NCBI RefSeq assembly: GCF_025751585.1
Contig: NZ_JAOWKX010000002.1
Coordinates: 279,662-343,661, forward strand
Origin: Fluctibacter corallii
Lineage (GTDB): Bacteria > Pseudomonadota > Gammaproteobacteria > Enterobacterales > Alteromonadaceae
Direction: 5' to 3'
DNA: 64,000 bases
A program made the translations under genes and the position numbers. This document shows, piece by piece, positions 16,593 to 26,052 of the stretch. The notes under the pieces are model-generated. The model did no database searches and was not told the DNA's origin. It was given only the letters and a program-made list of their open reading frames with translations. Position 1 is the stretch's first letter. Every line of letters begins with the position of its first letter.

Positions 16593-17009
16593 ATGTCCAA
16601 TACCCACCAAACTATTTCAGATAAAGACTTTCAAAATCAATTTGAAAAATTGACATTAGATCATCAGTATTTTGATCATCTAGGGCATTTAAGAATTGCT
16701 TGGTTGTATTTAATGCAAAGTGACCTTGAACAAGCCGTTGATTCAACTTGCAATGGCATTCGCTCTTACGCAGAGAGTTTAGGTGCAAAAGATAAATTCA
16801 ATTTTACCATTAGCTACGCGCTAGTAATGATTATTTCAAATAGAATGAATGCAGAAAAACAAAGTAATTGGCAAAACTTTCTAAACAAAAATAGAGACCT
16901 TGCAGACGATGCTTTGGGCATTCTTTGTAAGCATTACAATAAAAGCACGCTATTTTCAGAGGATGCAAGAAAGCAGTTAATTTTACCTGACATTAAGGAT
17001 TTTCAATGA
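16593..17009 (+). CDS. uncharacterised helical protein, first gene of a LysE/AzlCD operon
   Basis: The 138-residue soluble protein looks all-helical. It contains FDHLGHLRIAWLYL near residue 29 and LLS/LCKHY-x-x-x-x-LFSEDARKQLILPDI at the end. I recall a broad unnamed bacterial family with the same plan: an N-terminal HxxHL, a central FHxTIT-like segment (here FNFTIS) and a terminal HY..LFS..AR..F..PDL. No enzymatic motif is clear. The stop overlaps the ATG of the LysE gene by four bases (ATGA), so the two are translationally coupled. Confidence 0.6.
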   Translation: MSNTHQTISDKDFQNQFEKLTLDHQYFDHLGHLRIAWLYLMQSDLEQAVDSTCNGIRSYAESLGAKDKFNFTISYALVMIISNRMNAEKQSNWQNFLNKNRDLADDALGILCKHYNKSTLFSEDARKQLILPDIKDFQ

Positions 17010-17653
17010 CCTTAGTTTCAGTAATCTCACTTTTCTTCGCATTTATACTATTAGCCATTTTGCCCGGCCCAGGAGTGATTGCGGTTGTATCTAGAACAGT
17101 GAGTAACTCCCTCAGGAGAGGTGTGCTTACCTCAGTCGGCATACTTATCGGGGATGCTTTTTTTATAGTGATGGCCATTGCAACTGTGAATTATGCCGTT
17201 TCAAGTTTAGATTGTGTATTTCTGTTAATTCAATTGGTTGGTAGCTTTTACCTTATTTGGCTTGGAATACAAGGATGGAGAAATAAAACTTCGAGTGATA
17301 AATTTGTAATTAATAGTAGTGAATTTTCAGGAACAATTAGCAGTATATTAAGTGGTTTATTTATTACACTTGGGAATCCCAAAATTATTGTTTTCTATAT
17401 CGGTTTTCTTCCTGCATTTATCGATTTATCCAATATGACTATTGCAAATGTCTTCTTAATCATTGTGATTGATGTTATCGCTGTTGGTGCAGTTCTTTAT
17501 ATGTATGCTTGGTTAGCAAATATGGCTCATTTGCAACTCTTTAATAGCAATGCACTGGCAATAACCCAGAAAGTGACTGCTTCTGTACTTCTGGTTATTG
17601 GTCTTAGTGCATTAATCAATTTATCTGGAGGGAACGACATATGGAATGTATAA
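17006..17653 (+). CDS. LysE/RhtB-family amino-acid exporter
   Basis: The 215-residue inner-membrane protein has about six hydrophobic helices. It carries the family signature LAILPGPGVIAVVSRTVSNSLRRGVLTSVGILIGD near the N-terminus and GNPKIIVFYIGFLPAFI near residue 125. Members export amino acids such as lysine, homoserine, threonine or leucine. It is coupled to the preceding unknown gene and overlaps azlC by 13 bp, so at least two exporters are made together. The substrate cannot be read from the sequence. Confidence 0.88.
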   Translation: MTLVSVISLFFAFILLAILPGPGVIAVVSRTVSNSLRRGVLTSVGILIGDAFFIVMAIATVNYAVSSLDCVFLLIQLVGSFYLIWLGIQGWRNKTSSDKFVINSSEFSGTISSILSGLFITLGNPKIIVFYIGFLPAFIDLSNMTIANVFLIIVIDVIAVGAVLYMYAWLANMAHLQLFNSNALAITQKVTASVLLVIGLSALINLSGGNDIWNV

Positions 17654-18360
17654 CAAGTTCGTTTTCTCCTATTGGTGAGCTAGTCAAGGGAGGGGCTTTC
17701 ACACTGCCTCTAGCAATCGGGGCATTCCCTTTTGCATTTATCTTTGGTGCATTAGCGTTGCAAAATGAACTATCTATGATGGCGACCTTTTCAATGTCCT
17801 TCTTTGTATTCGCTGGTGCAGCACAATTTGTTGCACTTGGGTTGATATCCTTAGGATCAGAATTATGGCTTATTGCGCTTACTACTTTAGTGACAAATTT
17901 AAGGCACCTTATCTATTCAGTGTGGCTTCAACCGTATACAAAGCACCTGTCATTGCGTTGGAAGTCTATTTTGTCGTTTGGATTGGTGGATGAAGTATTT
18001 GCCATAGTCAGTCAACACTACACTGAAAATAGGAATGAATTTAGCCACTTTTTCTTTTTAGGTTCCGTTTTATTTTTATGGTGTATTTGGACGGTATCTT
18101 CGGTTGCAGGGTACATCGTTGGAGATCAGTTTCCTCAAATCTATGAGCTTGGATTAGAGGTCGCTATGCCAATTACTTTCGCTTGTATGGTTGTTGTGAT
18201 GACTCAATCGAAAACATCTATTTTAGCGGTCTTTGTTACTGGAATAATAATGCTCATCACTAAAGAGTTACCCAATCAGAGTGGCTTATTCGTTGCCTCG
18301 GTTGTTGGAGTGGCCATTGGCGCTTTTGCTGAAAAATTTTTGAAAGAGGATGAAAAATGA
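17641..18360 (+). CDS. azlC: AzlC-family branched-chain amino-acid exporter, large subunit
   Basis: The 239-residue polytopic membrane protein has the AzlC signature G-x-x-PF-x-FIFGALAL near residues 23-40 and FFVFAGAAQFVALGLI. Also present is TLVTNLRHLIYSVWLQPY, a conserved segment of the family. With the small AzlD partner encoded just downstream it should export branched-chain amino acids or similar compounds. GGAGGGAACG precedes the ATG. The stop overlaps azlD by four bases. Confidence 0.88.
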   Translation: MECITSSFSPIGELVKGGAFTLPLAIGAFPFAFIFGALALQNELSMMATFSMSFFVFAGAAQFVALGLISLGSELWLIALTTLVTNLRHLIYSVWLQPYTKHLSLRWKSILSFGLVDEVFAIVSQHYTENRNEFSHFFFLGSVLFLWCIWTVSSVAGYIVGDQFPQIYELGLEVAMPITFACMVVVMTQSKTSILAVFVTGIIMLITKELPNQSGLFVASVVGVAIGAFAEKFLKEDEK

Positions 18361-18668
18361 TTTCCATAATCTTGGGAATGGCGCTTGTTACTTTCTTTAC
18401 CAGAGCGTTATTCATAATGCTCCCAGAGAGGCACAGTTTACCTAAGAAAATGATTGAGGCAATGACTTTTGCGCCACAAGTAGTATTGACTGCTATTGTA
18501 GTGTCAACGGTGAGTGATCTTGCTAAAAACAAAGGCTCTCTTGAATATATTCTATTGATGTTTGGTAGTATGTTACTTGCCATGTCGCTGTCTTATAAGA
18601 CTAAGAACTTATCTTTAAGTGTAATTGCTGGGCTTGCTTGTTTTTTTGGTATTCAAGCCTTAATTTAA
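18357..18668 (+). CDS. azlD: AzlD-family exporter, small subunit
   Basis: The 103-residue membrane protein has about four hydrophobic segments and the AzlD start pattern GMALVTFFTRALFIML near residue 7. Its ATGA overlap with azlC supports obligate co-synthesis. It is convergent with the MerR gene 23 bp further on. Confidence 0.87.
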   Translation: MISIILGMALVTFFTRALFIMLPERHSLPKKMIEAMTFAPQVVLTAIVVSTVSDLAKNKGSLEYILLMFGSMLLAMSLSYKTKNLSLSVIAGLACFFGIQALI

Positions 18669-18691
18669 AAACTAGCAGTAGTCAGGAATAG

Positions 18692-19216
18692 CTACTTCTG
18701 TTGAGACCATTTTCGAATACTACTGACTTCTTCTGGGCTACATCCTAAAGATTCAAGAAAGTCTTTGTGGACTTCTGGTAGGTCACGCTCAAATTCAATA
18801 TGCCAACGGTGCATTGCTTCATCATCCATACCTGAAGATCTAAGAATATTGACCCACTGATTTTTGCTCATCGTTTTTGCTGTTCTGACTAAAGAATCTT
18901 TACCTAATAGCTTTACGACAAGCTGCTGTTGTTGCCTGAGTTCACTGATTTCACTATTTAAGCTATGCAGTCGCTGCTCAAGTATATTGGTTGAACTTGT
19001 GTCATCAGAATTTAAGATGTCAGCAATAGATTCAAGAGACAAACCAGCATCTCGATAGGTTGCTATTTTTTCCATCCGGTTAACATCGTTTTTCGAATAT
19101 AGGCGGTAATTTGCTTCGGATCTTGCCGATGGTTTCAAAAGTCCTATTTTGTCGTAATACAACAAAGTGCTGCGTGATAAATTGTATTTCTTTCCTAATT
19201 GATTGACGGTATACAT
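18692..19216 (-). CDS. MerR-family transcriptional regulator
   Basis: The 174-residue protein begins with the MerR winged helix-turn-helix (YTVNQLGKKYNLSRSTLLYYDKIGLLKPSARS then NYRLYSKNDVNRM). A leucine-rich coiled coil follows near residues 80-110, then a C-terminal effector domain of about 70 residues without the metal-binding cysteines of MerR, CueR or ZntR. The domain suggests recognition of an organic ligand. The start at 19216 was chosen because GGGAG lies 5 bp upstream. It is convergent with azlD and close to two START-like genes, which are possible targets. Confidence 0.85.
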   Translation of the reverse strand: MYTVNQLGKKYNLSRSTLLYYDKIGLLKPSARSEANYRLYSKNDVNRMEKIATYRDAGLSLESIADILNSDDTSSTNILEQRLHSLNSEISELRQQQQLVVKLLGKDSLVRTAKTMSKNQWVNILRSSGMDDEAMHRWHIEFERDLPEVHKDFLESLGCSPEEVSSIRKWSQQK

Positions 19217-19253
19217 TGACACTCCCAACATTATCTAAATCAAAGTACAAGTC

Positions 19254-19299
19254 TTCCGTGAAACTACTTATCGTATGTATAAAACAAGATCTCACGGAA
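19254..19299. promoter_or_regulatory. spaced inverted repeat upstream of the MerR gene
   Basis: TTCCGTGA (19254-19261) and TCACGGAA (19292-19299) form a perfect 8-bp inverted repeat with 30 bp between the arms. It lies between the MerR gene and the start-like gene to its right. It could be an operator or a hairpin; the spacing is wider than usual MerR dyads. Confidence 0.35.
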
Positions 19300-19354
19300 A
19301 GCATTGAGCTAGTTTAAACATAATCTAACTCAATAAATTATCACCCCAGTCTAC

Positions 19355-19933
19355 TTAGTGGTGAGCGTTGATTTTGTCCATATTCGACTCTATCCAACTC
19401 TTCCATTGTGCGATCATTTTCGGGTAATGCGTTTTGCTGTAATGCGTTGTCAGCTTCTTGTTACCTGCTTTAGATAAGCCGGTCAGTTTATACGTGACAG
19501 ATACTACCGAACCACCTTTATCATTGGAAGAAATTGCTACGCTTACAGTACCCATAGTTTCGTCAGGTGTTATCATGGTATAAATCGCTTGCTTGTTCTC
19601 TATATCATATTTTGAAACATGCCAATATGTTGTGATATTGCCATGCTGAGTTAACCATGCTGTACCTTTTTCAAAACCGTCACCACTTAATATATTTGGA
19701 TTCCAACCCGGTGCCCACAAAATTTCACCGGGAGCAGTAAATAATGGTAAGGCTTTTTCAGGTGGCATGCTCAATTCAAATGAACTTATTCTCTCGACAG
19801 TAACAGCGTCTTGTTTAATAAAGTCAAATTTAGATAAGTCGGCTTTAATGGCATTATTATGGTTTGCTAAGGCATTACTTCCTAAAAATAAACTTGCTAC
19901 ACAAGTCACTGTAACAAAATGGTATTTATTCAT
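19355..19933 (-). CDS. exported SRPBCC (START-like) domain protein
   Basis: The 192-residue precursor has a signal peptide (FVTVTCVASLFLGSNALA). The mature part resembles a helix-grip SRPBCC domain: an early strand (VERISSFELSMPPEKALPLF), then PGWNPNIL, a run of strands, and a long C-terminal helix (HYPKMIAQWKSWIESNMDKI). The fold binds hydrophobic ligands, but the ligand here is unknown. A second exported START-like gene lies divergently 251 bp away, so the two probably share a control region. Confidence 0.65.
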   Translation of the reverse strand: MNKYHFVTVTCVASLFLGSNALANHNNAIKADLSKFDFIKQDAVTVERISSFELSMPPEKALPLFTAPGEILWAPGWNPNILSGDGFEKGTAWLTQHGNITTYWHVSKYDIENKQAIYTMITPDETMGTVSVAISSNDKGGSVVSVTYKLTGLSKAGNKKLTTHYSKTHYPKMIAQWKSWIESNMDKINAHH

Positions 19934-20184
19934 TTTCTTTTCCTCATAGCTTTTGTCTTTGGTGAAGTTAATCGAAGGCTAAAGTATGAAGTCATAGTCA
20001 GGTCAATGATTGATGTACCGATATTGATACGGAATAAATTATTTGGCCTGTCTAAGGGGTTACAGGTGAAGCTAATCGCTACGTTATAGAAAATTTATTG
20101 ACCTGTTTAAAGGTTAATACCTTAGTTTTGATTGAAGCATGAAGAAAGACTTTATTAATCATAAACTAACTAGGTGTTATCATT

Positions 20185-20754
20185 ATGTTTAAAAAACTAA
20201 AACTAATTACATCTATAGGCGCTTCGATATTTCTCGCAATCGCCTGCAATTCGCAACCTACAATAATCGGTGAGACCACTAAGTTCCCCACAGTGGGCTT
20301 TGAAGAAACGCATAAAGTAAATATCCCTTACTCAACCGAAGAAGTTTGTCCATTGTTTGAACCAAGCGGTAGGCACCTAATTTATAAGTGGTGGGAACCA
20401 ACTACTTTAAGGAAACCAAAAGGGGATACATTAAAAGGCTTAATGACAGTATCAGGAGTCTCAGATCATGAAATATTGCTGCTTGTAACTCAGCACGAAC
20501 CTGAAGATGGTTATATGCAGTATCTAGTCCTTTGGGATGATTTTGAACTTCAACGAATCGATATCACCTGTGTAGCAGGCCACGATAAAACTTCAACAGA
20601 GGTCACTTGGACAGAGCGAAATGCAGGTATTCATGAACGAGGAGTATCAATGGTGTCTGATTTTGTTGAGGGTGGAAACCTAAAAGCTATAGTAGAGCGT
20701 TATGCAGAAAAAGCAGAAAATTACATAAAAAATCAAAAGGCGGTTAATACATAA
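20185..20754 (+). CDS. exported START-like protein, possible lipoprotein
   Basis: The 189-residue precursor starts with a short hydrophobic signal ending AIACNS. A cysteine is placed where a lipobox would be, although the -3 residue is Ala rather than Leu. The mature part parallels the neighbouring exported SRPBCC protein: a KVNIPYSTEEVCPLFEPSG segment, a WEP turn, strands with VTWTERNAG, and a C-terminal helix. It is probably a divergent paralogue. Function is unknown. Confidence 0.55.
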   Translation: MFKKLKLITSIGASIFLAIACNSQPTIIGETTKFPTVGFEETHKVNIPYSTEEVCPLFEPSGRHLIYKWWEPTTLRKPKGDTLKGLMTVSGVSDHEILLLVTQHEPEDGYMQYLVLWDDFELQRIDITCVAGHDKTSTEVTWTERNAGIHERGVSMVSDFVEGGNLKAIVERYAEKAENYIKNQKAVNT

Positions 20755-20911
20755 AGATTTTCAAGCAGAACTTCATATTTAATTATTGAAGGTCTACTTT
20801 TCGCTCATGACAACCCGCTAAATGAAATCGCAATGTGATTCGTTGAACGGTAAGAACAAATACGAGTTATCGCCGCTGACGTTACGGCGTCTAAAGCCCT
20901 TGTTACGTTGT

Positions 20912-20944
20912 TTGAGGCCGAAAGCGCAATATGCTTATGGCCTC
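20912..20944. other. hairpin downstream of cmoB
   Basis: GAGGCC and GGCCTC enclose a second short stem AAGC/GCTT. It lies about 20 bp past the cmoB stop on the minus strand, so it may help end the cmoAB transcript, but no U-tract follows. Confidence 0.3.
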
Positions 20945-20961
20945 ATGTTACGAGTTTCTGG

Positions 20962-21933
20962 CTATTTCTCAGCAATCAGCACAGCACGAAGCGGTGCGGG
21001 ATAACCTTCAATGGTTTTATTGATATCGTTGGGATCAAGAAAATCTTTGAGGGATTGATTGGTCATCCATTCGGTTGCGCGTTGCTCTTCCAAACGGGTT
21101 TGGTCAACATCAACAACGCGAATATTTTTAAAGCCCACACGAGACATCCATACTTTCAGTGCGTCTGTAGACGGTAAATACCAAACATTTCGCATTTGTG
21201 CATAGCGTTCGCCAGCCATCAATACCGTTTGTTCATCGCCTTCTACTACCAAAGTTTCTAAGACAAGTTCACCACCTGGGCGAAGTTGCTGCTTCAGCTG
21301 ATAAAGAAAATCGATCGGGCTTTTACGGTGATATAGCACGCCCATCGAAAAGACGGTGTCAAAAGTATTAAGTTCAGGCAAGTGCTCTACGCCAATGGGC
21401 ATTAAGTGCACGTTAGCGTGCGGCAAAAAATGCTTAATTGCCTGAAACTGAATTAAAAATAGCTGCGTAGGATCTGCACCCACCACCATTTTGGCGTTTT
21501 CACCCAACATGCGCCACATGTGGTAACCGCTCCCACAGCCAATGTCGAGAACATAGCGGTCTGTCAAATCGGCAATATGTGGTTTAACGCGATCCCACTT
21601 CCAATCTGAGCGCCATTCTGTATCGATATGCACACCGTGAATATGAAAAGGCCCTTTGCGCCACGGCATAAATTGTTTCATCAAACCGGCAATTTGACGT
21701 TGAGTATACTCGTCGATATCGTTTTGAGAGCCGATTTCAACGCGGTCTTTTAAATTAATGATGCTAGGCTTGGTGTCAGGAAGCTTATTGAGCAATTTTA
21801 CCCATTTGGCAAAATCGCCATGTAGCTGCGCTTGCTGCCACTGTGCGACCTGAGCGGGTAGCACTTCCAGCCAGTGACTAAGCGGCGAGTCGGCAATGTG
21901 TTTATAAAAGTCGTTAAACCAATTGATTGTCAT
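20962..21933 (-). CDS. cmoB: tRNA U34 carboxymethyltransferase
   Basis: CmoB uses carboxy-S-adenosyl-methionine made by CmoA to form cmo5U at the wobble position of certain tRNAs. The 323-residue length is standard. Visible are the conserved WRKGPF and WRSDWKW segments near residues 90-115, the SAM-type motif [15 protein letters not shown] near 128, and [13 protein letters not shown] near 200. It follows cmoA with a 5-bp gap and so is in one operon. Start and length match E. coli CmoB. Confidence 0.95.
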   Translation of the reverse strand: MTINWFNDFYKHIADSPLSHWLEVLPAQVAQWQQAQLHGDFAKWVKLLNKLPDTKPSIINLKDRVEIGSQNDIDEYTQRQIAGLMKQFMPWRKGPFHIHGVHIDTEWRSDWKWDRVKPHIADLTDRYVLDIGCGSGYHMWRMLGENAKMVVGADPTQLFLIQFQAIKHFLPHANVHLMPIGVEHLPELNTFDTVFSMGVLYHRKSPIDFLYQLKQQLRPGGELVLETLVVEGDEQTVLMAGERYAQMRNVWYLPSTDALKVWMSRVGFKNIRVVDVDQTRLEEQRATEWMTNQSLKDFLDPNDINKTIEGYPAPLRAVLIAEK

Positions 21934-21938
21934 AGTTA

Positions 21939-22661
21939 CTACTTAATTGCTACGAAAGAGGCAAAATTAAAACATTTAAACCACAGTACGGTATCGCTAA
22001 ATCCAGCGTGTGTCAGCCGTTCTTCGTGTGTGGCGAAGTCGTCTATTAACATCACATTCTCTAGTGCTGTTCGCTTTTGGCTGATTTCTAATTCGCTGTA
22101 GCCATTTCTGCGCTTGAACTCATGGTGTAAATCGATAATCAGCTCATTGCCTGCTTGCGTATTATGGCGCAGCTTTTCTGATAAAATCAGTATACCACCG
22201 GGCTTTAACCCTTGATATAGACGGTTAATGATTGTTTGCCGCTGCTCTGGGGCGATAAACTGGAGCGTAAAGTTCATGACAATGACAGATGCGTCGTGAA
22301 TATCGACATTCTGTAAATCGTCGCAAATCACCTGAACGGGAAGATCACTTTTAAATCCGTTGATGTGTCGCTCGCATCGCTCCACCATGGCGGGTGAATT
22401 GTCGACTGCCACTAGCTGACAGTTTTCAGCTGAGACATATCTGCGCATGGCCATGCTGGCCGCACCTAAAGAACACCCTAAATCATACAGAGTGGAATTG
22501 GATTGGGCATATTTGCCCGCAAGCTGGCCAATGGCATCAACAATAGTGTCATATCCTGGAATAGATCGTTGGATCATATCCGGAAACACTTCCGCTACGC
22601 TTTCGTCAAAACGAAAGTCGCCAACTTGTTTTCTCGGCTGTGAGTATATTGCGTCTTTCAT
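21939..22661 (-). CDS. cmoA: carboxy-S-adenosyl-L-methionine synthase
   Basis: CmoA makes carboxy-SAM from SAM and prephenate. The protein has [16 protein letters not shown] near residue 17, the methyltransferase-like motif [12 protein letters not shown], and [11 protein letters not shown]. The start at 22661 gives 240 residues and aligns with the E. coli N-terminus; the open frame extends 15 codons further upstream to 22706, which is possible but not needed. cmoB follows after 5 bp. Confidence 0.94.
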   Translation of the reverse strand: MKDAIYSQPRKQVGDFRFDESVAEVFPDMIQRSIPGYDTIVDAIGQLAGKYAQSNSTLYDLGCSLGAASMAMRRYVSAENCQLVAVDNSPAMVERCERHINGFKSDLPVQVICDDLQNVDIHDASVIVMNFTLQFIAPEQRQTIINRLYQGLKPGGILILSEKLRHNTQAGNELIIDLHHEFKRRNGYSELEISQKRTALENVMLIDDFATHEERLTHAGFSDTVLWFKCFNFASFVAIK

Positions 22662-22917
22662 ACTAGCAGTCTGGCTCAAAAAGTGGCGCAATTCTACCTG
22701 TCTCATATCATCATCGCAATTCTCAAATCCTAACGAGCCGTTACATAGAACAGGATTGAATAAGATTTACCTGACAGACGAAACCCGTCTTGCCATTTAT
22801 TTACAGCTCCTATACCTTAGTTGAACAAAATGATTACAAATTAGCAGCTTTGCACACTTCGATAATATCGCGCAATTTCATGTGCAAATGTTCGCTCACA
22901 CAACATGGAGAGATGCA

Positions 22918-24861
22918 ATGAGTGCGCCCCTTTATCCCGTCCCTGAGTCTTTAGCGACACATGCTTACGTTAATGATGATGACTATCAACGTTTGTACCG
23001 CCAATCTATCGATGATCCAAATGCGTTTTGGCAAGAACAAGCCAAGCGTATTGATTGGTATGCGCCTTTTACTTCGGTGAAACAAACCTCATTCAAACGT
23101 GACCATGTCGATATTAAATGGTTCGCAGAGGGCAAACTCAATGTTAGTTACAACTGTATCGATCGCCATCTTAAGACGGATCCAAATCGAACGGCCATCA
23201 TTTGGGAAGGGGATGAACCACAATGGGATGAACATATCTCTTATCAGACCCTACATGATGAGGTGTGCAAGTTAGCTAACGGATTAAAATCCCTTGGGGT
23301 AAAAAAGGGTGACAGGGTCATTATTTATATGCCAATGGTGGTGGAAGCTGCATACGCAATGCTCGCTTGCGCGCGCATAGGTGCGGTGCATTCTGTTATT
23401 TTCGGCGGCTTCTCACCCAATGCGATTGCTGATCGTATAGAGGACTGTCAGGCTAAAGTGGTTATAACCGCTAATGTAGGACGTCGCGGCGGCCAAGTTG
23501 TTCCACTCAAACACAATGTTGATAAAGCGCTGGCGAATGAAAAGGCAGCATCAATTGAGCATGTTGTTGTGTTCGAGCATATTAAGCACGATATTGATTG
23601 GCACGAAGGGCGAGATGTTGATTGGCGCTCGTTGACGGCAAGCTGTTCTGCGGAATGTGAGCCCACAGTGATGGATGCAGAAGATCCCTTATTTATTTTG
23701 TATACAAGTGGTTCTACAGGAAAGCCCAAAGGTGTGGTGCATACAACTGGAGGGTATTTAGTGTATGCATCTTTGACGCACCAATATGTGTTTGATTATC
23801 ACCCTGATGATATTTACTGGTGCGCGGCTGATGTGGGTTGGATTACAGGACATACTTACATTGTATACGGGCCATTAGCGAATGGTGCAACGACGTTGAT
23901 GTTTGAGGGCGTGCCCAACTACCCAGATGTATCTCGTGTCGGTCAAATCATTGATAAACACCGTGTCTCTATTTTATACACGGCGCCAACAGCCATACGC
24001 GCGCTAATGGCGTCAGGAGACGCACCCGCTAAAGGCAGTACACGCGCCTCTTTACGCATTATGGGAAGCGTAGGGGAACCCATTAACCCTGAAGCGTGGC
24101 ATTGGTACTACGAAACAATGGGAAACAGCCAGTGTCCGATTATGGATACGTGGTGGCAAACTGAAACGGGCGGCATTATGATCACGCCATTACCTGGCGC
24201 AACAGCATTGAAGCCGGGTTCTGCAACGCGTCCCTTCTTTGGCGTGCAACCGAAGCTGGTGGATGGAGATGGTAAAGAATTGTCGGGCGCAACCGAGGGC
24301 AATTTAATTATTACCGATTCTTGGCCTGGGCAGGCTCGCACTGTATGGGGTGATCATGAGCGATTTATCCAAACCTACTTTAGTACGTATGACGGGGTGT
24401 ATTTTACGGGCGATGGCGCGCGTCGGGACGAAGATGGATACCTTTGGATTACGGGGCGCGTAGATGATGTATTGAATGTGTCGGGTCATCGACTGGGGAC
24501 AGCTGAAATTGAAAGTGCGTTGGTGGCTCATCCTGCTGTGGCCGAAGCGGCGGTAGTGGGGTATCCTCATGACATCAAAGGGCAGGGTATCTATGTGTTC
24601 TTGCTTCCTACCGAAGGGTATGACGTGTCAGATGCATTGACTAAAGATGTAAAACAGTGTGTGCGAGATGAACTTAGCCCGATTGCCACACCAGATAAGA
24701 TACAATGGACACATGGATTGCCAAAAACCCGATCTGGAAAAATTATGCGCCGTATTTTGCGTAAAATTGCTGCTAACGAGTTTGAACAATTAGGTGATAC
24801 GTCGACGTTGGCAGACCCTACTGTTGTGCAGTCTTTGATAGATAACCGACTTAATCGATAA
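22918..24861 (+). CDS. acs: acetyl-CoA synthetase
   Basis: This enzyme activates acetate to acetyl-CoA through acetyl-AMP. The 647-residue length matches the family. Motifs visible are the AMP-binding P-loop [16 protein letters not shown] near residue 260, the TWWQTETGG segment near 410, the YFTGDGA and [16 protein letters not shown] hinge region, and [11 protein letters not shown] near the C-terminus with the lysine that is acetylated to switch the enzyme off. The ATG at 22918 has GGAGAG just upstream and was preferred over an ATG 12 codons earlier. Confidence 0.96.
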   Translation: MSAPLYPVPESLATHAYVNDDDYQRLYRQSIDDPNAFWQEQAKRIDWYAPFTSVKQTSFKRDHVDIKWFAEGKLNVSYNCIDRHLKTDPNRTAIIWEGDEPQWDEHISYQTLHDEVCKLANGLKSLGVKKGDRVIIYMPMVVEAAYAMLACARIGAVHSVIFGGFSPNAIADRIEDCQAKVVITANVGRRGGQVVPLKHNVDKALANEKAASIEHVVVFEHIKHDIDWHEGRDVDWRSLTASCSAECEPTVMDAEDPLFILYTSGSTGKPKGVVHTTGGYLVYASLTHQYVFDYHPDDIYWCAADVGWITGHTYIVYGPLANGATTLMFEGVPNYPDVSRVGQIIDKHRVSILYTAPTAIRALMASGDAPAKGSTRASLRIMGSVGEPINPEAWHWYYETMGNSQCPIMDTWWQTETGGIMITPLPGATALKPGSATRPFFGVQPKLVDGDGKELSGATEGNLIITDSWPGQARTVWGDHERFIQTYFSTYDGVYFTGDGARRDEDGYLWITGRVDDVLNVSGHRLGTAEIESALVAHPAVAEAAVVGYPHDIKGQGIYVFLLPTEGYDVSDALTKDVKQCVRDELSPIATPDKIQWTHGLPKTRSGKIMRRILRKIAANEFEQLGDTSTLADPTVVQSLIDNRLNR

Positions 24862-24963
24862 AAGTTTTTTTAAGACATAGATAAACAAAGATGAACCACG
24901 AGACGCTACCTGTACTCGTGGTTCGCGTTTTACGCACAATGCGTGTCCCAATCCGAGCAGCAT

Positions 24964-25974
24964 ATGATTGATTACAACTTACCTGTCGTAGATTTACACA
25001 GGCACTTAGACGGCAATATTAAGCCCCAACTTATTCGGCAATTAGCAGAGAAATATAATTTACCGTTATCAGACAACGATCAACAACAGTTGCTTGATAT
25101 GGAGAGCGTGTCTGGCCAGCTTGCGGATTTAGTCGCGTTTTTGTCAAAGCTAGATCTGGGCGTGTCGATGCTTAGCACTCCAGAGGCGTGTTACGACGTC
25201 GCGTATGCCAATGTACAAGACGCGTATAGCGAGAAATTAGATTACGTTGAGCTGCGATTCTCACCTCATTACATGGCGAATTCTCACGGCTTGTCGATGT
25301 ATGATGTGATTGAGTCTGTCATAGCGGGTGTTAAAGATGGTATGAAAGCGTACCCTGTGCGCGTAAATTTAATCGGTATATTAAGCCGTACAAACGGTGT
25401 TAACGTATGCATGGAAGAACTCAAGGCGTTACTTCACTACGGCGCTGCATTTTGTGGGCTAGACCTTGCTGGAGATGAAGTGAGGTATCCTGCTGAGCTA
25501 TTTGCTTCTCATTTCGCCAAAGGGCGAGATGCCGGATGGAAAATAACCGTTCATGCAGGAGAGGCAAGTGGCCCAGACAGCATATGGCAGGCGATTAACA
25601 TATTAGGGGCAACACGCATCGGCCATGGTGTTGCAGCAATCCATGATCCTGCTTTGATGGATTATATGCTTGAGCATAATATTGCGATTGAATCGTGTCC
25701 TACGTCAAACTTTCAAACCGCTGCCGTGCCCGCGTTGTCTTCACACCCTTTACCTGATTTCGTTAAGCGCGGATTGCTAGTGACACTCAATACTGATGAT
25801 CCGGGCGTATCGGCGATTGACCTTGCTCATGAATATCAGCTCGCAAGAGATACCTTTGGTTTTACCCAAGCAACTCTTGCTGAAATTCAGCGCAATGCCG
25901 TAAACGCCGCGTTTTTGAGTGAGACTGACAAACAACGTTTATTTCGAAAAACACACATACACCAAGCTGTTTAA
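24964..25974 (+). CDS. add: adenosine deaminase
   Basis: Add deaminates adenosine and deoxyadenosine to inosine and deoxyinosine. The 336-residue protein shows the zinc-binding HRHLDGN near residue 13, the HAGE motif in VHAGEASG near 196, and SCPTSN and LNTDDPGVS with further catalytic residues. The ATG at 24964 matches the E. coli N-terminus (MID-x-x-LP); a GTG seven codons upstream lacks a ribosome binding site. It ends before a strong bidirectional terminator shared with the convergent fadE. Confidence 0.95.
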   Translation: MIDYNLPVVDLHRHLDGNIKPQLIRQLAEKYNLPLSDNDQQQLLDMESVSGQLADLVAFLSKLDLGVSMLSTPEACYDVAYANVQDAYSEKLDYVELRFSPHYMANSHGLSMYDVIESVIAGVKDGMKAYPVRVNLIGILSRTNGVNVCMEELKALLHYGAAFCGLDLAGDEVRYPAELFASHFAKGRDAGWKITVHAGEASGPDSIWQAINILGATRIGHGVAAIHDPALMDYMLEHNIAIESCPTSNFQTAAVPALSSHPLPDFVKRGLLVTLNTDDPGVSAIDLAHEYQLARDTFGFTQATLAEIQRNAVNAAFLSETDKQRLFRKTHIHQAV

Positions 25975-26001
25975 TAACACACTGTTACTCCCTTGAAACC
26001 A

Positions 26002-26028
26002 AAAGCCCTGCAATTGCAGGGCTTTTTT
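26002..26028. terminator. bidirectional terminator between add and fadE
   Basis: AAGCCCTGCAATTGCAGGGCTT is a perfect 22-bp palindrome followed by TTTT on the plus strand and preceded by AA on the other side, giving a strong intrinsic terminator for add and probably for fadE from the opposite direction. Confidence 0.9.
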
Positions 26029-26052
26029 CATGTTACTTTTAAGCGGCTGTTG

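Noticed and set aside
20790..20961. attC-like or integration remnant downstream of the START-like gene
   Set aside because: A short CGCCG/CGGCG hairpin is present but the core sites do not fit and no mobile gene is near.
22820..22917. CRP site upstream of acs
   Set aside because: TGTGC and TCACA are present but the gap is 10 bp rather than 6.
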